A stretch of DNA of 64,000 nt. Origin: Tritrichomonas musculus. Its lineage: Eukaryota > Parabasalia > Tritrichomonadida > Tritrichomonadidae. The notes under the pieces were generated by a model, which made no database searches, was not told the origin of the DNA, and saw only the letters and a program-made list of their open reading frames with translations. The stretch is taken from positions 248,001-312,000 of the forward strand of contig JAPFFF010000054.1 of NCBI GenBank assembly GCA_039105265.1, given 5' to 3'. The position numbers and the translations under genes were made by a program. The first letter of the stretch is position 1. The number at the start of each line of letters is the position of its first letter. Below, one piece after another: positions 19,029 to 29,805 of the stretch.

Positions 19029-20626
19029 ATTATTTGCATAAAGTTACGTTTAAAAATCAATATTACTCTTCTTATCTTAAAAAATATTTCATATTTTAAT
19101 TAAAATATTCATTTTTTTAAATATTTTTTATAATATTTTTCCCTTTTGTATAAATGTCCATCCAAAATAACAGAACAGAACTTTAGCACATTTTTATGTG
19201 GCCAAAAACTTTATATTTTAAAATTTAACAACCAATAAGTATAATTCCAAAATTTGATTCTTTCAATCTTTCGAATTAAAGGTTTATATATTCATTTATA
19301 TATTCTAAAATCTTAAATATTTATATATTCATTTATATATTCTAAAATCTTAAATATTTGTATTCGATCGAACAATGATCAATATTTTTTGTTGTACTAT
19401 ATCTTGTAAAATAAAAAATAAATAAATGATTATTATGGAATATTTATTTGATTATATAAATATTGAAAATATTTTTTGAATTGTATGAAATTTATATTTT
19501 AATATTTATAGTAATTAGTATAATTTTTTTTTTTTTTTTTTTTTGAATTAAAAATAGGCTAATAAAATTTGTGTAAGCTCTGAGAATTTTAAAAGGTCGT
19601 ACAACTGAATTTTTACAGTAAAACTCAATGATTGGTTTGTTTAAACTAATTATATTTTATTATTATAATAATAATCTGTATTATAAATATTTGCATCGTG
19701 CAAAATTCAAATTAAAACAAAAACTAAAAGGATATAAGTATATATTTAATTTTCTTCAGAAAATAAATTTGAGTATTTTATCTCAATTTTTTTTTAATTT
19801 TTTTTGATAAGAATTTTATAACTCTTTCTAAAAATTAAGAATAGCGATAACTTTTTATATAATTTATTCTAATCATTAATTCTTTTGATATCTTTTTATA
19901 TGCTTTTAAAACATTAAGTGTTATATAAAAATAGTTATTATTATTGAAAAAAAAAAATTCATTTTTTAGCCAAAAATGCAGAAAAATTGAATTTGTTGAA
20001 CTATTAAATGATGATTTTAAAAAAATTGGACGTTACAGGAGTCCAATGAAGAATATAATTTTGTTTATATGCATTTACTCTCTAATATATTTGAATTTCA
20101 TTCCAAATCAAATGTCAGTTTTTTCTAAAAATGAAGATTTAGTTGATTGGTTTCATAAATATAAAAAGTCTAATATTTCAGTTACTGAAGGATTTCGTCA
20201 AAAAGTAAAATATTATTTGTATAACACATAGTATACCCATTTAAATGACATCTATATTTTTTAAATGATACAAATATATAAGAAATCGATATATATTGAA
20301 TTTTAATTAAAGTCTTTATTTCAATCATTACATTTTATAATATTGTATTTAAAATATATATATTATATATTATAATTATTAAATAAATTATTTATTAAGA
20401 TAAATATAAATTTATTTTATTTTATTTTTTATTCAATTTAGTTGTACGACCTTTGAATTTTAACAAATTTTGAATTATCTTAACAAATTTGAGAGTTAAA
20501 CTTTTTTGAATAAACTATAGAAAAAAAAAAAAAAAAAAGATTTTATTTTAATCATTTTTCATTTAGTAATTTTAAAAATATTAAAACTAATTGAATTAAG
20601 AAACCATTGTTTAGTAAGAGGTTATT
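19029..20626. other. Intergenic region between GTPase and 294-aa gene
   Basis: Apart from the inverted-repeat element, it holds a direct repeat at about 19287-19358 (TTTATATATTCATTTATATA and flanking bases, twice, 35-base period). No supported gene; the TTG-started 95-codon frame is not accepted as one. Confidence 0.5.
19593..20453. mobile_element. Inverted-repeat element with ends AAGGTCGTACAACT, poly(T)/poly(A) bordered
   Basis: AAGGTCGTACAACT at 19593-19606 is perfectly repeated in inverse at 20440-20453. Farther out, a T21 run (19524-19544) on the left faces an A18 run (20521-20538) on the right, and AAAATTTGT occurs in both flanks in inverse. The whole structure therefore looks like a longer degraded inverted repeat of about 1 kb. 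Inside is a 95-codon frame (19944-20231) that starts with TTG and resembles nothing I know. No clear target duplication was found. Element status is inferred from the inverted ends. Confidence 0.5.
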
Positions 20627-21511
20627 TTATGCCTTTTTAAATGCTATAACAAAACCTGTAACAACATTATGTGGAGTATTGAACTGATTTTTACCATTAT
20701 CTGTCAAAAAGGCATTTAACTTAAGAACGACACATGCTTTTCCGTCTTTAATTACAAGCTTGTTTTCTGGCAAATCTACAGAAACATCAATTTTTAATAC
20801 ATGATGGTCTTCTCCTTGATTAAAGGAAACCTGGTAACCATTTATAAAAGCGGCAAGTTGCCAGTTGTCTGGATTGAATCCTTGAGGGACATTTTCAAAG
20901 AAAAGTGGTCCAAAGCAGCTTGAAGTTCTAGAATCGAAATCTTGGCACAAAATATTTGGATCATTTTTATTGTATATGATAACACTTCCTCGAACTATTC
21001 CATTGCTTGAACCGTGCTTATCTTGTAATGTAACATTACCACTTAGAGTGTATTTGTTTCCGTTTAGTGTTGGAATAACAGCTGATTGGTATTTATACAA
21101 GTGATGATCAGAGTCATTAAATTGGACAGATGTAGTAAATAATGCAGATTTGATTGTTGCTGAATCACTTGGCAAATTATTTTCAAAATTAGCATTAAGC
21201 CCATCATGAAGTTGAACGCTTTGATTTCCTTCACCAACGGTAGCAACTACAACGAGAGTTACAGATGTATCTCCTGGTTTTGATTTCTTGCTCGAGTCAT
21301 CAAAAACAAGATTTGGCTTAACAATAACTTCATTGCAATTTTGTTTGCAATCTGTAAGATCAATTATAATCTTTTTGATATGATGATCAGGGGGCTTGTA
21401 TTGTAACACAAATTTTGAAAATCCTACCATATATTCACGTACTGGCTTGCTAAAGGTGAATGTATGTGATTCGCTGTTTTTAATTTCAGCTGAAAGGACT
21501 TCAACATTCAT
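20627..21511 (-). CDS. Unrecognised beta-rich protein with internally repeated segments
   Basis: A 294-aa intact gene; I do not recognise the family. Composition suggests all-beta sandwich domains. The N-terminal part ('FVLQYKPPDHHIKKIIIDLT') and the C-terminal part ('YQVSFNQGEDHHVLKIDVSV') share a '(Q/F)..PP/GEDHH(I/V)(K/L)KI.(I/V).L' pattern, and a third 'FNDSDHHLYKYQS' sits between. This suggests an internal duplication with paired histidines at equal places. There is no obvious signal peptide, membrane segment or catalytic motif. Start ATG at 21511 follows two TCAT initiator-like motifs on the minus strand. Paired His after Asp could bind metal, which is speculation. The frame and composition strongly support a real gene. 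Confidence 0.75.
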   Translation of the reverse strand: MNVEVLSAEIKNSESHTFTFSKPVREYMVGFSKFVLQYKPPDHHIKKIIIDLTDCKQNCNEVIVKPNLVFDDSSKKSKPGDTSVTLVVVATVGEGNQSVQLHDGLNANFENNLPSDSATIKSALFTTSVQFNDSDHHLYKYQSAVIPTLNGNKYTLSGNVTLQDKHGSSNGIVRGSVIIYNKNDPNILCQDFDSRTSSCFGPLFFENVPQGFNPDNWQLAAFINGYQVSFNQGEDHHVLKIDVSVDLPENKLVIKDGKACVVLKLNAFLTDNGKNQFNTPHNVVTGFVIAFKKA

Positions 21512-21518
21512 TTTAATA

Positions 21519-21524
21519 AAATGA
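21519..21524 (-). promoter_or_regulatory. Initiator-like motif (TCATTT) of the 294-aa gene
   Basis: On the minus strand TCATTT ends a few bases before the ATG (TCA complement at 21522-21524, its A at 21522). A second TCATTT is at 21530-21532. Both fit the trichomonad initiator. Confidence 0.45.
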
Positions 21525-22598
21525 AAAAATGAGATGATATAAATCGATAATATTCACAAAAATTGAATGAATATAAAGTTTAAATATTATTAATTTATGA
21601 TCGGGTTTTTTCATTCATGAATTAATAATGGAAAAAATATTTATTCAATTATGCTATTTTAGGCAATTTTCATTGTGAATTAATAATAAAAGCATTTTTA
21701 CTACAATTCAAATATCGGTTGTTCATATCATTTTTCCAAATTTAAATGAAACGATATTTGAATAAAAATAAAATCTAATTAAATAATTTTTATCTTGATA
21801 AATATTTTGAATTTTAAAGTAACTTCATAATAAATATTTATAAAAAAAGTATTTAATAAATATAAAATAAATAAAAACTATTTTAAAATTAAATAATAAG
21901 ATTTGAAATACATTTTTTCAAATTATACTATTTCTTTAAATAAATATTTATTAATACATTGTATTAAATTTTATTTTGATGATTATAATTTATCAAATTT
22001 ATTATTTACCGAGATATTCGTTTCAATTATTTGAGTTAAATTGAAAAGTTACAAATATAAATTTAGTAATAAAAACTAAATATTTGAAGTATTGATATGC
22101 ATAAATAAATTTCGTATAAAATGTAGAAATTAGTTACAAAATATATTAATTTATAAATGAATAATATGATGTGAAAAAATGCAAACATTAAATTTATTGT
22201 TTTTCCAATCACTTTTTGATAAAAACCTATTACTTCAATATTTGGATGTCGATAAAATCATTAAATGAAAATAGATATAAATCAAACAACTCAACAAATT
22301 AAATATTCCAATAACTACAAAGTAATTATAAATATTTATGTTTTATAATGTATAATGCATATGTATAAAATCAAATAGTATTAGTAGTTTTGAAGGATAT
22401 CTCTTACGAAGAGAGATCTATTAGTATGTGAAGTCAAAAAAAACTCGATGAATATTAAGTTTTTTGATTGGTTTCAATGACCAATTTAAAGATTATTAAA
22501 TGGGTAAGAAAATTTATTAAAATCACCAAATAAAACCTAAAATTCGAAGAGATTTTGAAACTTTTTGAGGTCAAAAAAAGAGTGTCCCACCCATTTAA

Positions 22599-22798
22599 GA
22601 TATGATTTTAAATTTCATTGAATGATATGACTTTGAATTAGATTGAAAAATATGATTTAGAATATTATTGAATGATATGATTTTGTACTTTATTAAGAGA
22701 TATGAGTTTGAACTCTATTTAAAGATATAATTTTGAATTTCATTGAATGATATGATTTTGAATCAAATTGAAAAATATGATTTTGAATTTCATAAAAA
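22599..22798. repeat. Array of 25-bp tandem repeats, copy B (8 units)
   Basis: Units start at 22599, 22624, 22649, 22674, 22699, 22724, 22749 and 22774, an exact 25-base period. The core is GATATGATTTTGAATTTCAT, diverged more than in copy A. There are no spacers between units, so it is a satellite-like tandem, not a CRISPR. It shares its unit with 11927-12026, about 10.6 kb away. Confidence 0.85.
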
Positions 22799-24901
22799 AA
22801 AGGTCATAAAATTTTTAAAAAAGAAAGTTTTTAAAGAATAAATGAAATAATATAAAACATATGCTTGTGAATATGCTATTAATACTTTTAAAAAAGTAAA
22901 ATATCTTTTATATGTCCCGATCTGATGAACTTTTTTGAAATAATAATATTTCGATAATTTTGCACAAATAAGAAATCAATGAATATTGTCTTAATATATA
23001 ACTTTATCATATTGCAAATCATAAAAAATAACATTTATTTAAACATAAAAAGCATTCAGCATTTCAAAAAATACAAATTTTTATTTTTTGTCATCCAAAT
23101 TTGATTAGAAAGAATAATGAATATTCACCTCTACCTCTTATTTTGATACATGATATTTTTGATATGGCATACAATCAAATTATAATATTTTTATTTCTTC
23201 AATCAATCTATTGAATAAAAAAAATTCAAATTAAGCAGCTTTTTTGAATGAAAAAATGAAGCGAATATTTGAAAATTGGTTATTTTATCAATTTAAAGTC
23301 ATTGATTTTTATTGCTATTCAGCACTTAGAAACAGAATGAATAATACTACTTATATAATAAAAATAGCATGCTTAAATAACATATATGAAAAAATGTATT
23401 CAAATGATGTATCAAATGTCTTATTAATATGCTGAGCTAAAAACTTATCTAAATTTTTTTTAATTATACGTTTTTAGAATAATTAATTATTTTATACATG
23501 TTATATGTTTTTCTTTTTATTTTTAATCTTATGATATATATATATTTTAAACATTTTTTTTGATATCACTTATAATTTCGATTATTATCTTTTTTTTTGT
23601 CCTAAATTTTAACTTTTTAGTAATTATTATTCTTTAACATATATGTATATATATTTATTTATTGTTATTATTGCAATTTATCTTTTAAATTTTTAGATAT
23701 TAAAAATATATCATGAAAAGTTGTCAAATGTTTTGTTAAGGTTTTCAAATTTAAACTTTTTGATATATATTTTCCTTCCTTATAGATGTGCCAATATATT
23801 TTTAAATAAAGTAAATAACAATATATATTTACGATTTAAATATGTATAAATAATTATAATATGTTAATAACATATAAATAAAATAAAAAATATAAATTAC
23901 AATATAATATACAAATTATTATTTAATTCTAATTTTTCAAAAGAAAATAAATTTTTTTGAATAAAAAAATTGTGAACCTTAAAAACAAATAAGTTTTTAA
24001 AAAGTTAATAATAATTATTGAAAATCTTGTAATTTATTTTTATCTTAATTAATTTACTATTAACTGATGAAATAAAGCATGTATATAATTATTACAATTA
24101 GTATAAAATAATAAAATATATATTATATAGGTAGAGGTGAGGTATAAAACTGCCAAATTAAAATTAAAATTTTAAAACATAATTATCTTAATATATTCAA
24201 ATTTTTTTCATAATCAATAAAATCAAATTATATTTATAATCTGGCATTAAATAATATTAATGCTTTAAAACTAAGCAAATCTTCAATTTTTCACTTTTTC
24301 TGAGGGATAAAACATCGCTTTTTCTTCGGGCATTAAAAGATGAATTTGTCAATAAATAACATATTTTTAATATTTAATGTGTATTTAATCATATATATGA
24401 TTTTGGGTCAAAAAATCAGGACAGATTTTTTTTTAACTACCTTTTTTCTAAATGGGAAACTTTCTGAGGAAATTTTGTAAAAGGTAATTACACTCTTTTT
24501 AATTCAATTTTTTTTCTGAGAAAAGTTGATGAATATGGAATATTTTTACTTCAAAAATAATAAAATTATTATTTGCCTAGAGACATATTTGATTACAAAA
24601 TTTTGGAGCATAATACCTATGAATAATTGATTTACCAATTATCAAAAAAATATGAGAAAATATGAGGAGTTATTATTTTTTTGTTTTAATACTTTAATAT
24701 TTTATTAATAAAATAAATTCACTTGTAATAAATAAAGCAAATTAAATAATTAACTTTTATGAAGCTATATATTTATATTTTATTTGTATTTGAATAAAAA
24801 AAACTATTTTTCTTAATAAATATATTGTAGACTATTTTATAATTAAATATATTTATATATATTTATAAATTGCATATAAATAAAAAGATTATTTTAATTT
24901 T

Positions 24902-25305
24902 TATCTAGGAATTTTCGAGATATAAAGAACACAAAATTTATGGTGAATACAAAAGCTGTTATAGGTCAATAAAAGAATTTATATCAAAATTGAATGTTTT
25001 TTTTTACCTTTCAAAATTTCAAAGCATGAATATTTAATGATTCAAAATTGAATTCCTAAGTGCAATGTCTCAAAATTGAATTCCCAAGTGCAAAGTCTCA
25101 AAATTGAATATTTTACATTTTTTTATCTATTTATATATAGATAAAAAGAAAAATGAAATTTTAATTTATTATCTGTTATTATTTTATTTTATTTTATTTT
25201 ATCAACTTATTTATCATTATTTATTGTCATATATTATTTTCAATTTAATCAAATTTTAAACCTCTCAAAAATTATAAATTAAAATATCTTGAAAATTCCT
25301 AGATA
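24902..25305. repeat. Inverted-repeat element with 22-bp ends
   Basis: Ends at 24902-24923 and 25284-25305 are reverse complements over 22 bases with one mismatch; each reads TATCTAGGAATTTTC inward. The outermost TA of each end (24902-24903 and 25304-25305) could be a TA target duplication. No ORF lies inside. A 28-bp tandem repeat sits in the centre. Confidence 0.55.
25043..25109. repeat. 28-bp direct repeat, 2.4 copies
   Basis: Units at 25043-25070 and 25071-25098 begin CAAAATTGAATTCC and contain AAGTGCAA; a partial third unit ends at 25109. Two mismatches separate the full copies. The array lies inside the inverted-repeat element 24902-25305. Confidence 0.8.
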
Positions 25306-25550
25306 GAATTTTAAAATTTATTTGATAAAATTTGCTAAATATAAAATAATTAATTATAATTTAATATACATGGAAATTATCATATACATCAAAGTGTAAT
25401 TACCTTTATTTTGTATGATTTTAAAATTTATTAATAACTCAATATATATTATATTTCAAGAAACTTTATTCTTATAGTTTTAATTTATATTTAAGGAAAG
25501 GTTTTGTTGAAATGACGTTGATATTGAGTTTTATGTGAGAATAAATATTC

Positions 25551-26368
25551 AAATATTTAGAACGTAGGAAACTATGCCGTTTATAATTTTTATTAATAGA
25601 ATGCTATTAAAAATCATTAAATATTGAATATTACACTTTTATTTTTTAAATAGTTATTTTAAAATAATATTTTAATAATTTAAATCTGTTAAATTTATTA
25701 ATATTATTATTTTTCGCGAGAAATTTATATTCTTTTTTACAAAAATTGAGAACTTTACACGATTTTCTCTCAAATTTAAACACTTTGTTTCTCTTTGATT
25801 TTATAACAGATTTTTGAATATTTTGTCAAGCCATTATTATATGCAGTATTTTATAAGATATCATATTTTCATTAAATTCTGTGCGCTACATTTTTTGAAA
25901 TGAAAAATTAATCAGATATTTCAACGATTTTATTGAAATAATCGATTTTTAACTGGCAATTTTTATAATTATAAAATTATTTGATATTATTTCCATGAAT
26001 TACTATAATTACCGAAATTTTCACATTCATTAAATAATGCAATGCAATCTTCAAAAGTCCATAACCCATGAATACATAGTATGTGTTGCATAATTAAAAT
26101 AAATTCACAATATTTTTAAGATAAAAATATTAATATATTTCATTAATTTCCAACTTTTTACGAAAAAATACTAATAGGTTAAATATTTACTTATTACGAT
26201 CAATATTTGAATTCAAAAATAGTTTTTTTATTTATATATATCTTATCTTCCAGCGCATAAATCACAATATAATTAATAATTTAAATTTAATATCTATTAA
26301 TAAATATTTAAATTGATTTATAAATATTTTTGTTATGAATTTCATAGTTACCTACGTTCTAAATATTT
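25551..26368. repeat. Inverted-repeat element with 26-bp ends
   Basis: AAATATTTAGAACGTAGGAA and the next six bases (25551-25576) are matched in inverse at 26343-26368 with one mismatch in 26. The total is 818 bp, AT-rich, without an ORF. TA dinucleotides precede GAACGTAGG at both ends, so a TA target duplication is possible. Probably a non-autonomous element. Confidence 0.55.
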
Positions 26369-28099
26369 TGTATCTTTTTCAAAAAATAGGTTTTAAAATA
26401 TACTTGCAAATATGAAGCTTGCGTTGAATTTCATTATTTAAAAAGTTATAAGTTATACAATGAACATTGAGTGCTTCTAATTTTAATTTTAAATAATAAG
26501 GAGTATTTTCATCGAATTTGGACCTTTTATGCAATTTTATTCAAAGAGAAAATATGGCATCACATTTTGAGCAATAAAAATAAAAGTTATTGAATAATTC
26601 TTTTTAACCTTCTTTTTGATTTTATTGACCACCATTATTAGTATACCATTGATCCTATTCCAAAATAAAGCCAGAAATACTTGTTGTAGATCTTTTTCTT
26701 GTATCTATTTAAAACATAAAACGAATAAGGATCTTTAACTATGTTTTAACTATACTTGAAAATTATCTATCTATATTACTATTATGATTCTTTGGTATTT
26801 TCATGCCTGATAAAGTTATTGGATCAAAATTCGCTTTTGGAGTAGGATTTTTAAACATTAAAATATCTATTTTCCAAATTGATTAAAAGTGAAACTTTTT
26901 CTGAGAAATTGTTTTTCTATTTGGGAAGGGTTGAATTGTAGATCATTATTAAACAACATTATTCACATGCAACACAGTTGTTAAATAATTATGACAAGTA
27001 ACATTACTTTTATTAAAATATATTCTCATTAAAATTTTCTAAAAATATTATTTTTTCAAAATAAAGATATCAGGTTAATCGTTTTAAATAATTTAAATAA
27101 TATAATTATATATAAAAATTTATAAAATATTACATATATAATTGACACTTAATTTTGTTTTACTATGCAATTTTTTGAGATATTAAAAAAATTAATGTAT
27201 AATTTTCAGTATTCAAAGTTTCCCATTTAGTAAGGCAATTCTACAGAAAAAGTTTCAAGGTAATTTTACGCTATTGAAAAAAAATTGAATGAGATTGAAT
27301 GAGTGATACTATTCAATTTTTTTTCAATTCCTATTTAGTATGTCCAACCCTATATAATAATTTTGATACAACAATACAAATATAAGACAATTATACGGAT
27401 TGAGGAACAATCATATTCTATGTGATATCCTGACATTATCATATATTGAACAAGTCGATGAACCGGATTTTTTTTATTCATTTATTTTTAAATTGAATAT
27501 TTAAAAATTGAAATAGTAAAAATATAAAAATATGTGTATAGTAACGGTAAAAATATAAAATTGCTTTATTTTTTAAATATATATTGTATTTAATGTATTA
27601 TTAAAAAATGAATATAACATTGTCTCATTTTAATCGATAAATGCATCGGTAAACAAAAAACTTTTTTTGTGAAAAATAATTACAATAAATATTCAATTTA
27701 ATAAAAATATTTTTTTTTTTTCATATCTTTATATGATATTGCTTTTTCGATATATTTTATATATTTATATTATGATGTTAAATTTGTAAAATTAATTATT
27801 ATTTCTTTAATTTTAAATATTTGCATTTGTTTTAATTTTTAATATTATATTTATACTCCAAAGGAGGTATTTAAGTTTTTCTTCATTTTAGCATGCTATT
27901 TTACTCTCATGAGCAAAAAATAATACATTATTACTATCATCAGCATGATTAATGTTTGATTTTTATTTTAACATAAAAATTGATGCTAGAACTTATATTC
28001 ATTAAAATTTCTCTAAATGCATGAATGTATATCTCGTTGGTACACAAAATTATAATTCTTCTTGGTTTCATTCAATAAAAAAATGGAATTTCGTTCTTT

Positions 28100-28237
28100 G
28101 GAATTAAAAAATCTCTTGAATGGTCACTTTTTGAGGGAGAAAAACTCAAAAAGTGAAAGCAATTCAGAGATTTACAAATTCCGCTCCACACTTTTTGAGA
28201 GCTCGGCTCTCAAAAAGTGTTACGTGGAATTTGTAAA
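28100..28237. repeat. Two adjacent foldbacks built on CACTTTTTGAG
   Basis: Foldback 1 (28100-28182) has an imperfect stem containing CACTTTTTGAG (28125) and CTCAAAAAGTG (28145). Foldback 2 has 32-base arms at 28171-28202 and 28206-28237 with a TCG loop, perfect over the inner 15 bases (ACACTTTTTGAGAGC). GGAATTTGTAAA-type ends are shared by both. The structures overlap at 28171-28182, so either can form but not both fully. Origin as paired miniature elements is inferred. Confidence 0.7.
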
Positions 28238-29793
28238 ATTTATATTTTATATTTTATATTTTTATTAATTCAAAGTATAATATAATTATTTCAATTTTGT
28301 TATATTTTATTTTTAGATTTATTCATTTATTCAGTATCAATAGAAAATAGTGCATTGAAAAAAAAATTCAGAGTGTATTTTGAATTCATATCTCAATATT
28401 TTTGAATACATGTATCAATATATATCTTAATATTTATGAGATATTGAAATATTTGAAATAACCTTTTAAAAAGTGTTTACATTTTATGACAATTTTAATA
28501 TAAATATTCATTGACAGTAAACAAATATATTCATTTATTTATATCAAATATATATAATATGTTTAATATCAAATATTATAAATTGATATCAAATCTAATA
28601 TCAGTGTATTAATGAAATTATCGAGGTCCATATTTAAAAGAAATTCTTAGATGCACCTATCGAGTAGTTTGCTGCAATTATCAGTTCATTTTATTATATA
28701 CATGAATAAAAATAATATATACAATTTATAAGAAATAAAATTAACCAAAATCCTCCAAAATAATAAAAATTTTACAAAAAACCAATTTTTTTTTAAAAAT
28801 TCCTTAAATTTTAGTTCATTTTTAAATATATACCTCAGGAGTATGCTAATATCAATATATGATACAGAATTAGGTATTATATTTATTAATTCTTTCTCAA
28901 ATAATGTTAGATAGGAAAGATATTCTCATTATTATAATATTAAAAAAGTTCAAAATCACCCTTTAAAATTAAAAATATTAGAGCATGATTGCAATATTAA
29001 TAAATATTTTTAAAAGTACAATGTAAAAAAATAAAAAATTGGGTGGATATTTTCTAAATATTGAAAAATCAAAAATACGTTATTTTCGTTACTATACACA
29101 TATAAAAATTCAAAATTTGTGTACATTGAATATTCAAAAACAAAAAAATGTTCTTCTTCTAATTATACAATCATAATTGTTTAATCTTATATATTCCAAT
29201 AAAGTTATCGACAAAAAATATTAGTATATGCCTGAGAATTTGTGTTTTTCTTCTTTATTTCACGAGATATTAAAATCAAAAAATTTTCTATAAGAGTTAG
29301 TTTTTAATAAAAAAAAATTCTTCAGGTATTTTTTTATTCTTATTCTATTTTTATAAAAAAAATATCAAAAATTTAATATTAAATTTTGAATTTTTTCTTC
29401 AATTCAAAAAATTGAGAGAAATTTAAGCTCTCTCTTAACAAAATTTGTTCGGCTTAATCCTTTTTTTTTTATTTTCACCTTCCATTTAAATTAAAATTGC
29501 ATTATATTGATAACCGTCCATTTATATTTATTTGAAAATTATAAATAATATACTACATTATATATATTATTTAAATTATGCATAAATAAATTTTGAAACC
29601 TATTTATTAATGAAGAAAATATAGTTTATTTTGAATAGGAGGTGTAAATAAAAAAACAAGGATTAATTTTTCTTTTTTTTTTTTTTAAAAAAAATAAATA
29701 AAAATATATACATAATATAACTAACTGTTAAAAAAAATTTTCATCGCATTAATAGAAAATTGAGAGCCAATTGAAAATTTAATTTTTCATATC

Positions 29794-29799
29794 TCATTT
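29794..29799 (+). promoter_or_regulatory. Initiator-like motif (TCATTT) of the Pmp-like gene
   Basis: TCATTT with A at 29796 lies 10 bases before the ATG at 29806, a typical trichomonad spacing. Confidence 0.5.
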
Positions 29800-29805
29800 A
29801 TATTA

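Larger units (their letters stand above)
21512..29805. other. 8.3-kb AT-rich gene desert
   Basis: No convincing coding sequence. Open frames here are short, A/T-driven, and most (for example 28062) begin with TTG. The desert carries the 25-bp array (22599-22798), three inverted-repeat structures (24902-25305, 25551-26368, 28100-28237), a 28-bp tandem repeat and partly matching copies of an AAATGGGAAACTTT motif near 24453 and (inverse) 27220. It may be heterochromatic or a graveyard of small elements, which is inference. A 10-bp pair TTAAATGGGT (22496) / ACCCATTTAA (22589) directly precedes the 25-bp array. Confidence 0.6.

Noticed and set aside
22599-22798. CRISPR-like array
   Set aside because: Units are directly adjacent with no unique spacers, in a eukaryotic context; it is a tandem satellite.
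23244-23435. 63-codon frame in the desert
   Set aside because: Residue use is that of random AT-rich DNA, with no homology pattern and no initiator.
28062-28268. 68-codon frame
   Set aside because: It starts with TTG and runs through the two foldbacks, whose inverted sequence explains the lack of stops.
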